Assembly: GCA_014898415.1 (NCBI GenBank)
Contig: RCTD01000013.1
Location: forward strand, 620,001-684,000
Origin: Stromatinia cepivora
Lineage: Eukaryota > Ascomycota > Leotiomycetes > Helotiales > Sclerotiniaceae
DNA: 64,000 nt
Direction: 5' to 3'
The notes under the pieces are model-generated. The model was given only the letters and a program-made list of their open reading frames with translations, had not been told where the DNA came from and did no database searches. Shown here one piece after another: positions 25,105-37,127 of the stretch; position 1 is the first letter of the stretch; every line of letters begins with the position of its first letter. The translations under genes were made by a program, and so were the position numbers.

Positions 25105-26331
25105 TTATGCACTGAAAGAAGAGATGTAGTACTAGGAGACGTTAGAATGTGAATGCTGATGAATATTATGGGCCATACCGTTAAAACGGACTCGTCGCCT
25201 TCATCATAGTTGTCGAGGTATACATATAATATCAAGGCATGATCATTGACGAAACCTAAAATTATCAGTATGAATCATAAAGCTAAGAACGTGAAATACT
25301 CACAAGCAATTACTCTTCCACCAAGTCTCCCGACACTAAGTACCTTTCCCCAATCCCTTCCATCTATTCTAACAGTTGACCAAGCATCCGGACCAGCAGC
25401 TTTAAGTCTCGTTGTTGGATGGTTTTCAATTTCATCTTCTCCATCCTCCATTTGCCTTGGATCCAATTCCGGATTATTGAGGCCTGTCCATACACTTGAG
25501 ATATTCAATGCATCCGTCGCAATACTCAATCTCAAACTCCCATGCATATTTGCGCTCAACTCCAACTTCGGTATATTTCCTCCACTGACTCCTCTTGTTC
25601 CACCAGACGCCATTGCAAGCCTCGTAAAACGTTCCGAGATAGCTTTCAACTGTATCAGAGAAGGCAGCATAATATGCGCATCCGGATCCCTAACCCTTGG
25701 CTCATGTATTCCTTCCACACTATCTGCCGTCAGAATACGTATCGGAATATCCTGAGTAACGATAGTTTCTCTATCTCTTCTCATATTCGCATCAAGACTT
25801 TCTTCGCGGAACCCTTCGTTAAATGGATCTGCTGCTCCACCTTCACCACCAAGAAAGTTTGCGCTTTTTCCATGCATCATAGTATTTGTAATAACTGTAA
25901 GAGATAAAACTGGCATTCCATCTCGTTTAGTGAGCCGTATTGAAGCGGATGACGCGTTTATTGCGGATTTTAAAGCGCGATGGAGGGGTGGGAGGGGTAA
26001 TTCTATGTTGATCGTATTATCTGGAGCGGCGGATTGAATTGTGTAGTCTTCAAATATAGAGTCAATTGAGAGAGACCTTTACTGAATCAGCACTGTAGTT
26101 CACACTGGAATGAATGCATTACTCACGCCCATACTTGAGTTCCTGTCTCAGGAATAATTGTGAATCGTACTCCATTGTCGTCCAGGCGCACCCAAGCTAC
26201 TTTGCCAAGTGATGACAACGAAGCTGTGAGCTCTACATTCTTGTAAGTTGTGGGTCATTCTATAGAGAATTAGAGAAATAATACTTACTGTTGAAAGTCT
26301 GAATATTCCGGACGGAAGTCTTAAACCGCAT
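25105..26331 (-). CDS. hus1: Checkpoint clamp subunit Hus1
   Basis: Five exons: 26331-26289, 26232-26127, 26076-25304, 25255-25179 and 25131-25105, giving 341 residues. All introns are 47-56 nt with GT...AG ends. The chain begins MRFKTSVRNIQTFNKLTASL, continues LGKVAWVRLDDNGVRFTII, and ends with an acidic YDEGDESVLT segment followed by YYISSFSA. These are hallmark positions of the Hus1/Mec3 PCNA-like fold. In known fungi Hus1 joins Rad9 and Rad1 in the ring loaded at damaged DNA by Rad17-RFC to activate the ATR-type kinase. Length agrees with filamentous ascomycete Hus1. The first intron acceptor was chosen (TGTAG before AGCTC) because it alone restores the conserved FNKLTASL frame. No disabling mutation seen. 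Confidence 0.93.
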
Positions 26332-26880
26332 TCTGAATATCTGAAGTTGTTGCCTTCAACTTTTTAGAAGCTTGAAGCTTGGAGCTTCGATAAGGATAAG
26401 AATTTTGCTTACTAATCAACCCGATGACATTCTCTCATTTACAAAGATACTTCACAATTCATCTCACAAGCACAAGAGTCGAATGCGAATCACCAACTTA
26501 TAAAAAAGCATTGTATTCGTCTTGTAGGGCTACCTGCAACCAAACCACCGTTAAAAATCAGGAATAACTATCAACTGGTGAATGACTGAGAAAACAGTCG
26601 ATGTTGAAATCGAACTGTCAAGACTCTCGCTATCTAACCGTCCGGATACCATCTTCCCTGCCATTACACCGTTTGGATAAGAAGATTGAGTAAAAAGTCG
26701 AGAAATAACCCAACTATAAAGACTCATCAACTAAGCATTCGAGTATTCTCTGTCCACGAGCCCATCATAACCATATTAAAAAACCTAATACCTTCGTTTG
26801 TCAAACCACGTCTCTCCTCCGCGTCTCTCACCTCTTCCCACACGTTTCTCCCCATGCCTGTCTTCACGTCTTTCCCCCAA

Positions 26881-29027
26881 TCACATTTGTCCATCCTCGG
26901 ACCTAGACTCTGCCCAGATGCGACTGTTCTGATAAGGACTAGCGACACCAGGGGATGACAACCTACTTCCGTCTAGAACAAAGTGTCTGGATTCAAACCA
27001 GCGACGACCGGAATTGGCGAGTGGAGTTGAAGTACGTGAGACCAAACCCGATGATGTACCGGATTGCCCTGGGATTGAATATCCAGCATACTTGAGCTCA
27101 TGAGAAGATGCGTTTCTTGTCATAGGGCTACCAACCGCACAGAGATTTGAGAATGACAAACCAGGAGAGCTTCTGGCTGTCATCGAGTCCATGTTTACAT
27201 GCCGTGGTGAGCCCGATCTTGGAGAGAACACACTGGCGCTTGGCGAACTTCTTGGTTCGGCAATTGCAAACCCAGAATTACCCGTCACCAATCGACGTAA
27301 ATCTGTACCAGATCCTGATGTTGTGCGAGCATGTGTCAAAGGGGTGAATGACACGTTTGGATCAGTTGCGTGACGGCGAGGGCGCATCAGTGGGGAACCT
27401 TCATTCGTGGTAGTTCTCATGGAAGAACGGCCAGCAGAAGGTCCGAATGGGGTTGGAGGATGTACATTTGCACGCAAATGCCCCTCATGCCCGGCTGAAT
27501 AGCTGATGTATGTTTGGCCGCCTGGGGTAGTGGGAGGTAAAACAACTCGAGGACGTGGATTAGTCGCCTCACGACCAATATCCGACCCCATCGAAATAGC
27601 AACCCCAACATCGTGACCTGGTACGAAATACAGAGAATGGCCACCGACATGGCTTTCCATATCCGATTCCGGCGAATAAACCGCACCGCTGCTTGTATAG
27701 TTATGGAACGGAACTCTACTTTGCATTGATTGGTAAAAATTGGGGAATCCATATGGGTTTCCTTCGATAGGAACTGGATGAGCATATGGATTGATGGGTC
27801 CGTTATAGGACATTAACACTGTCTTAGGTGGAGGGATTAGAGGATACGCCTCTTCGAACCCAGGATAGATTGGTGCTTGCTGCCCATGGGTCAGCGTGAG
27901 GTGAGGAAATCCCTCTCCGTTTGGTCCCAAGTACGTATGATCATCTGGGTGGTAAGGTTTGTAATTAGGATATTGACGATCGTCCTCATCGTAGCTAGAA
28001 TAGCTGCCATCAGCTTCTTCTTGGTAGCCAGCTAGGATTTCCCGAGGAGCAGGTTGGCCCCACCAGCGTTCCTCGTCGTAATCATCCTCCCGACGCTGAT
28101 GATTTCCATTTTGTGTGCTGCTAGTATTGTGATGGTGGCCACCACTCTCGAAATGCCTCCCACCGCGTGCATTTTCACGTACATGTCCACGTCCATCACC
28201 ACGTCCATCACCACGTCCATCACCACGTCCATCACCACGTCCATCACCGCGTCCTTGCCCACGTCCAAAGTGCATGTCGCGTCTGCCACGACGGTTTAAA
28301 TGTTGGGCATAACCTCCACGCTCACCATAATGTTGGTTGCCTCGGCCATTTTGTCGATCATTGCCTCCTCGATAGGGATTCCCACCACGTCCTTGGTTTT
28401 GGTTTTGGTTTTGGTTTGGTACTAGGACGCCAAATCTGGTATCTGATGACAGACCAGGATGCGCCTCACCAATGATGTCAGATTTGTTGGTGGTGGAGTA
28501 CATCGAAGCCGTATTCGAAACACTGGCATAGTAACTAGGTACCTGAGTGTATGTTTCACCGTTTGGGTAAACATGTTGATGAACCTCTCCAGTGTATGGA
28601 ATAGTCCTAAAGCCCTTGAAAACATCGACCTCATCACCAACTTGATCATTATGACGGATTCGAACTGACTGGATATCCTTGATAGTAGTGTCAATAAGGA
28701 GTACTTGCTGATAAAAGGGTTTGGTTGCATCAAATTCATCGACTAAATCCTAAGAAATTATTAGCTAATGTGCAAGGTCCACAATAGAGGTACGTACCCA
28801 AGGACCAAATTCCAAGCAAGTTCCATTGTTATGGGTAATAAGGGATTGCGTATCCTTACATCCAATCCTTGTATATTGCTATAATCTGTTAGTTTTTGGG
28901 TTTGTATTCTGGCTTTGAAGTTGCTCACCTGAGCTCTACCTTCAGAGGGAGTAGCAGGACGTCCTTGTACTAACAAACCCCATGAGTGATGTTGGCGCTC
29001 CTCAACAATTGGCTTGACAGTAGTCAT
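26881..29027 (-). CDS. RG-repeat, largely disordered protein of unknown function
   Basis: Three exons: 29027-28929, 28878-28798 and 28749-26881. Introns have GTGAGC/TATAG and GTACGT/CTTAG ends. The product is 682 residues. The first 130 residues look folded (MTTVKPIVEERQHHSWGLLV; later FGPWDLVDEFDATKPFYQQV) and may form a small beta-rich domain. After residue 170 the chain is disordered, starting with a QNQNQNQ run and an RGG/RGD-rich stretch with five to six GRGD units. Ser/Pro-rich sequence follows to the end. RG/RGG tracts usually bind RNA and are arginine-methylated. I infer an RNA-associated protein but recognise no catalytic domain. It lies 549 bp upstream of hus1 on the same strand and seems to be a separate gene. 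Confidence 0.82.
28190..28262 (-). repeat. 12-bp coding microsatellite (GRGD codons)
   Basis: The CACGTCCATCAC unit is repeated five to six times with almost no variation. It encodes the Gly-Arg-Gly-Asp run of the surrounding gene. Such a perfect repeat is prone to length change. Confidence 0.85.
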
Positions 29028-32000
29028 AGTTGAGAGGTGTAGGTATGACTGAGAATTTGATTGTATTGTTGTTCAACTGATATATTCAAGGACCCTTGTT
29101 TGGAGGCCAAGTGAAATAGACAAGTATCAGTTGTGCTTGTCTGGTTTAGTAACCAACCTATTGACGCAATTTAATTAGCAAAGTAATCAGAATAATGGAA
29201 ATTTGTGATTGAACTCACAATTATCTCTGAGAATCAGTGAATGCTGTAGTCTGAATCAGAAATCCTTTGTGTGTTGCAAGTGAGCAAATAGAAATTGAAT
29301 TTTGTTATGATTGTATGGTATTCAAGCTGTGAAAAATTCATTTATCATTAGTCAATGCTCGATAAGAAATTTGTTGAGTAGAATGATTTTTGAAGATATT
29401 GATAAGACATTGAAGATCTTGCAGTATCTTGGACTTCTGGAAAAGGATGAAGGAGAAGAAGGACTTGAACATACAAAAGAGTAAACGAAGCCAAAACGCC
29501 AAAACTGCTTATTGAGTTATCCTCTTTCTTGTAAGATAATGTTTGTTAGTCAATGTTTAGGTGAGATTGAAGTGGATTGTTTTAATCTTGAAGGTATCTG
29601 GGTTAAGAAATTCAAGTTGGTGAAATATTCTGAGCTTGAAGGGACTGCCAAGTAGAGGAGGAGTAATACTTACAGTGCAAAGCAATGAGCAATGAATAGC
29701 GAGCAATCTGAAAGCAAAATGGTAGCAAATTGAAATCTTTCACTATTTTACTTGAACTAAGTATTAGCCAAGATCTTAATGCAAACACTATTGAAGTTGT
29801 CTGGACAAGACACTCCAAAACAGTGAGAATTTTGAACTTCAAAGGTGGAGAAAAAGGAAAATTCATACTTACAAGAACAAGTAAACAGAGAGTAAAGCCC
29901 TAATAGGTACTGTCCAGTTCCAATACCACTTGCAGAGCAAGAGGCAATCAGAAGAATTTTTGAATATCTTAGGAGTTGGAAGGTATTGTAAATTTGAGGT
30001 TAATTTGTTGCAAAGATCTTGTACAAACCAAAAAAAAGAAGTTACTTGTTTCCTCAAAAAGATCAAAGAAATATAAGAAGGACTGGATTAGGACTGTAGA
30101 GAATAGCTCTTATTGAAAAAGGTGGTGGTGTTGTTAGGTTGTGCAAATATTGTTATTATTATTGTTGTTGTAAGGAAGAAGATAGAAGATTCTTAGGAAA
30201 TTATGAACAGGAAGTGGTTGGAGCCAAGAGATTATCTCTGTCTGTTTATTTATCGGCTTCTATTGGATGAGTATTAGCAAGAGAAAATAGGATGATTGGA
30301 TAATAGATACGGCTGGGAGATTATAGACGAGGCTGGTCTAGAATTTGGGGATGAGATATTTGAGAGGACTCGGTTGAGCAAAAATGAAGATGGGAGGAGA
30401 ATCAAGGCCTTACAATTGACACAGCACCACTGTAAGGAAACCTGAAAGGAGGAGCTTTTGAGGTAATTGCATCTATAAAGGTTAGACTTATCTAGCAGCT
30501 GTTTTTTAACCTGGTGCTTGCCTCCAAAGTAAGATCATCATAGCATCAGCAAAAGAAAGCTCAACATAAGCTCACCTCAGGGGAAGCAGCCTCGCTTATC
30601 AGATTCTGTGATCAACAATCTCGAACGAAATCAAGTCCTCTATATATTTCTTGACTCGCAGATAAGATTGAAGGTGTTGCGATGATGGTGCGATGATGGT
30701 GCTATGTTTATGGTTGATGTGCCGAGTTTCGTAGATATTTAAGAGGCAGAGAAGGAAGGGATTGAGGGAGCGCAGGCTCCTAGTATTTTGTTAGAGTCCG
30801 TGAATAGTGGTACCGTGGCCCAAGAGGTAGGTAAACCTATGCATAGGAATGCGAAAACCTCATCATTCAGTATATAACATGAGGCCCTCGCATACCTTTA
30901 CCTATAGTCCCAAGTCCACAGAAGGATCTTGACCTCAGACTCAAAGTTCTGAAGTACAAGGAGGATGGAGAATAGAAAATGGAGGGGTTCTTTTATAGCC
31001 AGACATTGGATAAACTTTTTTTTTGGAAAGGGAACCCGGCATCGGGACGTAAATCACCCATACATGTGTGCTTGGCGTGGCATAGCCTCGATTCTGTGAA
31101 TGGATTCACTGAAAAGGAGTGAAGAGGAGGGTTGAGTTCATGACCGAGGTATTATTAGTGATGAGGGGGATTGTGGGACCTTGAGTTATAAAATAACAGA
31201 TGAGTTTGATCAATATTCCAATGGGAATGGTTCATTATCAGGATTGTTAGCCATTTTAAAGAAGGACGAGTATGCTCAATACTTGCGATGGAAGAGGTTA
31301 ATTATAGGACTATAAGCGAAATTAATTTGGATTACTATGTTACATATCCAAGGAAAGAAGGGTGGTTATGGCTGAACAAGAGAAACCTAGGCAGACAAGT
31401 ATTATTAACAGCTGAATAGAAGAGGAATATTCCCAAGAGTATGAATATGGGCGGAATAGACAATTAGCTTCAAAGCTGAACTAGCGGAGGATAATTTCTA
31501 TACTATAAAGGAAATTGAAATATATCGATTTTGAAACTACGAATGAGAGTAAAAAAAACGAATATAGTAATTGACTCTCAAGCTGAAATGAAGAATTAAT
31601 TGAAGACTAGAAACCACAGGGGGGTGGATATCTAAGCGAGAAAATTATTATTATACACCGGACGATGTATTGACATAAAAAAGCATATATTTATTTAATC
31701 CAAATCATTTCAAAATTTGCTTTTACAAATATTTAAATTATTTTCAATTAGTGGGACCGGCATTAAAAGGTGTAGACTGATGCAAAAAGAAAAAATGAGG
31801 AGGAAATAGCTTGGGGAAGCGATCCAGCAGTACTCAGAATATTGCTCTCCGTTTGTTTCAAAACATGATTATCTAGACTAGTACTCACATCCACCTAGAG
31901 TGTATCCAATCCTTCGAATATTCAGCTAGAACTAATACAATAAATTCATTGAATACGATGAAGCCAACTGTTAATATACATAACTCCAATTCTCATACCT

Positions 32001-34676
32001 CCTCCTATCACTGTTGAAACTACAGCCGCCGGTTCATTGACTCAGTATTACGCACTGCATTTACCCACCATGTACTATGGAATACATTATATGAGCAAGG
32101 AGGAAGATTGGTTATTTCGTGAATATTAGGAGCAAGATTTGTTGTGTATGTGGTTTATAAACTAGACGTAAGGTGGAGTATTCGGAGGGTTTTTTGATGA
32201 TTAGGTGGGATTAGTTTGGTGGTGGGAAATTTAGTATCGATACTTGTTAATAATGGGAGTGACGGTATGGTGGATTATGAAATAATCAGTTCCTATGAGC
32301 TACATTTCATAAAGTGAGAGAGTACAAAAATATGATAGGACTAGATACTAAATTGCGAGCAACGTGCGCGAATGAAAATAAGCCACTTATAAACTCAATG
32401 TTCTTTGCGAATCGAAACAATCACAGAGGATTCAAGAACACTCAGCCCACCCAACCCACTATTCAAACTCCTCTCAACACAGACTGATCATACAGGACTT
32501 CTAGCCTTCCACTCCGTCATCTCTAACCTCATTCCCCTCCATCACCGCCTCAAAAATCCTCTCTGATATCGCTTAGCAAGCTTAGAAACATAACTTCTCA
32601 ACTCCTCATATATAAATTTTGAGTTTTTTCAAGTAGATTAGCTTGGCATATTTACGTTCTCGAAATTTTAGATTATGGGTATATAGATTTGAGTCTAAGT
32701 TAGGATTAGAGGATAGAGCGCACATTAGAATACTAAAGGGATGCGTGGAAACTTTGAGAGAGAGGATAATTTTTGTCTTTTGGTAAATAGATGGAAAATT
32801 AAAGGGGAGAAGTGATAACAAATGAAAGTTTTGACTCTTGAGTAGGGGCAGTGATCTATTGGGATGGGATGGGGAAGGGTGTTGTTTTACTATTTGCTCA
32901 AATCGGAAGAACGACGTCTTTTTTGAGGAGAGGGAAGGGTAAAATTATTCTATTTCTGTGTAGAGGAAAAGAAACCCGATCACCGGAGATAAACAGTAAA
33001 TCAAGTGATTATATTATACTTCATTTCAACTCCCTGAATACTATGAATGTATTCAGCGAGCGGGGTTGATGAATCTAACCTATATTCAAAAGTCAACAAA
33101 GATTTTTTCCCTAAGAGCGCAAGCGAGAAATCAGGGGTAACATCATCAAGAAGAATTTTCACTCTTGCATCGAAGTTCTAAGATTATGAATTATACGAAG
33201 CAAATGTGATGTTACCGATAAGCCTTTCCAACCATCATCCCAAGAATGGGAAGTTTGCACCCAAACGGGACGTTCAAGCGGTAGATTTGCGATGGCTTGG
33301 CGTTGGACAGTTCAAATATTGGGGTCTAGTTCAATATCCTGAAAATGAAGTAGAGTAAGCGAGGTGTAGCTTATGATGTAAATCAAGGCTCGATGATTTA
33401 TATGTGGAATGTTGAATTTTATTCGAAGATATTTGGGTGTGTTATTGCTGAGGTTCGATATACCAATTCCGTATTTAAGTCATATATCTATCTACTCAAG
33501 CGTCTAAGTAGTTTTCCTCACGGATAAAACTTTGAAGGCTTAAAACTCTGTGCCTGAAAAACCTGACAACCATCACACATTGATCAAATGCAAAATAAAT
33601 TAACTAGATAATTTTCCTCAGCCAACCGTTAACCCTTTAAAGTCAAATTAAAAAATAATAAACCACCCAACAAAAAAGTCATCGTCTCTCCATTACCTTA
33701 CCCATTTCATCAATCTCCTAAGATTGTATTTTACCTCTTTGATTAAAAATTCTCTCGAGTGCTCCCTCACATCATACACTTCCCTCTAGTTACTTTCTGG
33801 CACTGAATTTCGCGATGGCTTGTGAGTAGTGACCATATTTATTGTACCCTTTATTCTCGAAAGTGGAATTTTGCGTCTTAAATGGATGATGAATGAGTTT
33901 AGGTTGTGGCGGATTGATTATGAAAGTAAAATTAGAATAAGTATTTTTGTTGATACTTTGAATATTATTTTCTTGGAGAGAAAGCTGCTCGAGTAGAAAA
34001 TAAGATATAAGAAAAGAAAAACGCAAAGAATTAATCAAGAAAGTCATTACATTATAATTACAATCCTATAATAAAATAAATATACCAATCCTCGAGAACG
34101 AGCAAGAAGCCAGAGAGGTTCATAAACGACGCATGAGAGAAAAGCATCCGAATTACCAGGTAAATATCAAAATTCAGGGTATCTGAAGGTGTGTGCTAGT
34201 TACACGATGACTACATCGTACTACCTACCACAAATCATCGCTCTATAGATTCTTAACTAACCACTAGCTACCAGCTACCAGTTACTAGCCAGGTAATCAA
34301 TCATCCCCCCCAACCCAAACCCATAAAAAAACATAGATGCCATATCTAGCACCAAGCACCAAGCACCAAGCAACTACCCCCATCCCTAGCACCAAACAAC
34401 AACCCTTATCCCATCCCCATCTCCATAAAACAAACAAGGACTCAAATCATATACGCCCTATATCAAATACTCTCTCTTTCAAAAAAAAAAAAAAAATCTC
34501 CCAATTAATAAATTAAATACCCAACTATATATCTATATATATAACTAACAATATATAAATATAATCTTATAAAAAAAAACGAAAAGGAAGTTTAAATTAA
34601 TAAATAAACCGAATCGAATCTCAAATTAATATCTCGGAATGATATATTTATAACCCTATCTACCTACTAATCCTAC

Positions 34677-34700
34677 CTATCTATCTATCTATCTATCTAG
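34677..34700. repeat. (CTAT)n microsatellite
   Basis: Six tandem CTAT units in AT-rich intergenic DNA. A related (CTAC)n run is at 34882-34905. Confidence 0.9.
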
Positions 34701-34975
34701 ATAGTAAATTATTTACTTTCCAAAATCACAATCCAAATCCGAATCCAACTCCGACTTTCTGTTCTATTCTAACTATTCACATACTCCCACCTAATTCACA
34801 CACCTTGATCTTCATCTCTGACTCTCATGACTCTCATGACTCTCATGAAAAGATATCCATCTAGCATCTAAAAATACCAAATACCTACCTACCTACCTAC
34901 CTACCAATCCAAAGAGCGCATGATGCCACACCTCAAACCCAAAACCCATACATACACGTGACACCCCCACAACCA

Positions 34976-35102
34976 ACCACCAACTAAATCACAACCACCA
35001 CTTCCAAACACAAACACAACACAAACACAACACAAACACAACCACCAACTAAATCACACCATCACTTCCAAACACAAACACATCACAAACACAACACAAA
35101 CA
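34976..35102. repeat. 65-bp direct duplication
   Basis: Two adjacent copies begin ACCACCAACTAAATCAC at 34976 and 35041. Each continues CTTCCAAACACAAACACA and ends in CACAAACACAA tracts. Non-coding. Confidence 0.8.
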
Positions 35103-35476
35103 TGTTTCAGAATCTACCTATTCCGATTCCTATCAGCCCTACGCCCTACCCACCTACCTATTTTGCATGATCCATAAACCCATCCATCATCCGCATCATC
35201 CGCATACCAAATATCTCAGCTGGTATAAGGTCATCCTACCAATTTTTCTTTGTTGAAGTCAGATTGCATTATAATATTATGTACCAAGGTACTAAATGTG
35301 CTAAATAAAGGGTATATGAGCAAACTACACCTGCTGCGCCGTAAGTATGACTGTGTTTTTCGTGTGAAAGACTATTTTAAAAATTTTGTGGACGAATGAT
35401 CTATTGTTGATTTGTTCTATATGTATATGTATATGTATTAAATGTATGAGTAATTTTTGTTTGGTTGAGTGGACCG

Positions 35477-36136
35477 ATGAAATCTTCTATGTTTATTCAT
35501 TTCCTATCATTGTCTTCCTCGCGCATCTTTTTCTTCATGGGTGTTCCATTTACCAAGATGTTTTCAACAAAGTCGCCGTCAACCATATCCTCATCGGGAG
35601 CTTCTAGTTCGGATCCGGCGGATGGCTCTCCTCAGCGCTGTACAATATGTAATGAAGATATCGGTTCCTCTCGTTGCGATGGAGAAGTGGAAATCGCATT
35701 TATGCTTCCTTGCTCACATGTCTTCGGCTCTACATGTATTCTGCGGTGGCTGGAAACAGATTCTCCACATCAAAATTGTCCGCAATGTCGAAGAAAAATG
35801 GTGTATACGGAATGTGGACATTTGATACGACCATGTGAGGTAACAAGTGCTCCGAAGTGTGTGAAGGTGGCAGATATGCCAAAAAGATGTTTAGCGTGTA
35901 GAGGACTAGAGGGCGAACTTAAGACTGAGGTGGAGATGTTATTAAAGCGGGCCGAGGCGGAGCAAAGAGCTTTGAGAGCGATGAAGTTGCATTTTCCGGG
36001 TGTTTGGGGTGAGATGTGTAGAGAGACCGTGCGGACTGTGGGGAATAGAGTGGAGGAGTCGAAGGAAGAGTTGAAGCGAGATATTGAGCAGCTTTGCCGG
36101 AAATATGAGGAAAGTGGCAATAGGGAGCAATGGTGA
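35477..36136 (+). CDS. Variant RING-finger protein with C-terminal coiled coil
   Basis: A single-exon frame of 219 residues. I take the ATG at 35477 (MKSSMFIHFL); a later in-frame ATG at 35561 would remove a hydrophobic N-terminus. The RING-like domain spans residues 55-104: C55-x2-C58, C79-S-H81, C87, then C101-P-Q-C104, with the ILRWL hydrophobic signature of RING E3 ligases between. At the place of the fifth ligand (H-x2-[CH]-x2-C) there is Gly84, so one zinc ligand is absent or supplied elsewhere (Cys67 is a candidate). Residues 140-215 are charged and helical. Likely role: ubiquitin ligase or protein-interaction adaptor, not proven. It is convergent with the membrane-protein gene that follows, 350 bp apart. 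Confidence 0.8.
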   Translation: MKSSMFIHFLSLSSSRIFFFMGVPFTKMFSTKSPSTISSSGASSSDPADGSPQRCTICNEDIGSSRCDGEVEIAFMLPCSHVFGSTCILRWLETDSPHQNCPQCRRKMVYTECGHLIRPCEVTSAPKCVKVADMPKRCLACRGLEGELKTEVEMLLKRAEAEQRALRAMKLHFPGVWGEMCRETVRTVGNRVEESKEELKRDIEQLCRKYEESGNREQW

Positions 36137-36486
36137 TTGATTGATGCGAATGGTGCGATATATGGTATGTATCTCGAGGAGTGGAAACGGATCAATTGTG
36201 ATTGATTCTGCGGGTGGTGCGATAAATGTTTATATCCCGGCTGAGCCGAAAGGAAGGAGGAACAGCGGTAATCGATTCCCGCGGATGGAGACATTCGATA
36301 AATGTTAGATTCCCCGGATCAGTCGTTCTCTTTCCACATCACTGGCGGGTGTTCTTTGGTTGAAGGGTAAATCGTTATTTGCAATGCGAGAATGTTGCGA
36401 GAATCTCCGATTCAACACGTCGATTAATAGAATAGACATTAATTGTAGAGAAATAGAAGCTCATCAAACCATCTTGCGTATTTGTA

Positions 36487-37127
36487 TCATCGTGTTATCG
36501 CTCCACTCAAACGTCTATCCATTCCATCCTCTTCATCACTACTATCATCCTTGAACCCTTCTTCTAAATCTCGACTTAATCTTCTGCCATCGTCATCTCT
36601 GCCTCTTCGTGCATCAAGCGATAATGCTTCTCGTCGATTATCATCCACATCAAAAAGCTCCTCCCCATCTTCATCATCAAAATCACTACTATCCTGTGCG
36701 CTTATTCGATTTCGATTGAAGTCCGCTCTCCATGAATTTGGAAATATTGTTCTAATCACTGCAGCTTGTGCTCGTTGTCGTAGACTTGTAGTTCGTGTTG
36801 AAATAGTATCTAATGGTAGGTATTGACCAGCTCGAGCTCGATAACGTTTCCATACTGGAACAATGACGAATGATATCAGGAGATAAAGAATGAGTGAAAT
36901 GATTGCTGGTACTATTAATGTCTGCGAAAACAAATGTTAGCTTTGGTTAGTAGAGAAGAATTTCGAGGTAAGTTATCAATAACCTTTAGTAATGACCATG
37001 TGGAAACCATATTTGAAGTTGTAGTTGGACTATCTCCGTTTCCAGCAGAATTAGGTGCAGGATGGGGCATATATGGGACTGATGCTTCCCCGTTTAAGGC
37101 TGCACGAGATTGCCACGCGTTCGTCAT
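36487..37127 (-). CDS. Small single-pass membrane protein, unknown function
   Basis: Two exons (37127-36984 and 36921-36487) are joined in phase 0 across an intron with TTTTCGCAG acceptor. The product is 192 residues. The 48 residues before the membrane are Ser/Thr/Pro/Asn-rich with no obvious signal peptide. One strong transmembrane helix lies at about residues 49-71 (TLIVPAIISLILYLLISFVI). After it come a basic KRYRARAG stretch and a long acidic, Ser/Asp/Glu/Arg-rich tail (SSDFDDEDGEELFDVDD) to the end. The positive charges after the helix suggest a cytosolic C-terminus. I know similar unnamed fungal proteins by pattern only. The start is the first ATG; a longer N-terminus is possible. It is divergent from the formin gene. 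Confidence 0.75.

Larger units (their letters stand above)
29028..35476. other. 6.4-kb gene-poor region with simple repeats
   Basis: No complete gene recognised. The left 2 kb probably holds the promoter and leader of the RG-repeat gene. From about 33.5 kb the sequence becomes AT-rich and full of short repeats: poly-A near 34480, CTAT and CTAC tetranucleotides, and a 65-bp duplication at 34976-35102. One short HMG-box-like open stretch occurs at about 34100-34160. The right end carries the 5' flank of the RING gene. Confidence 0.6.
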
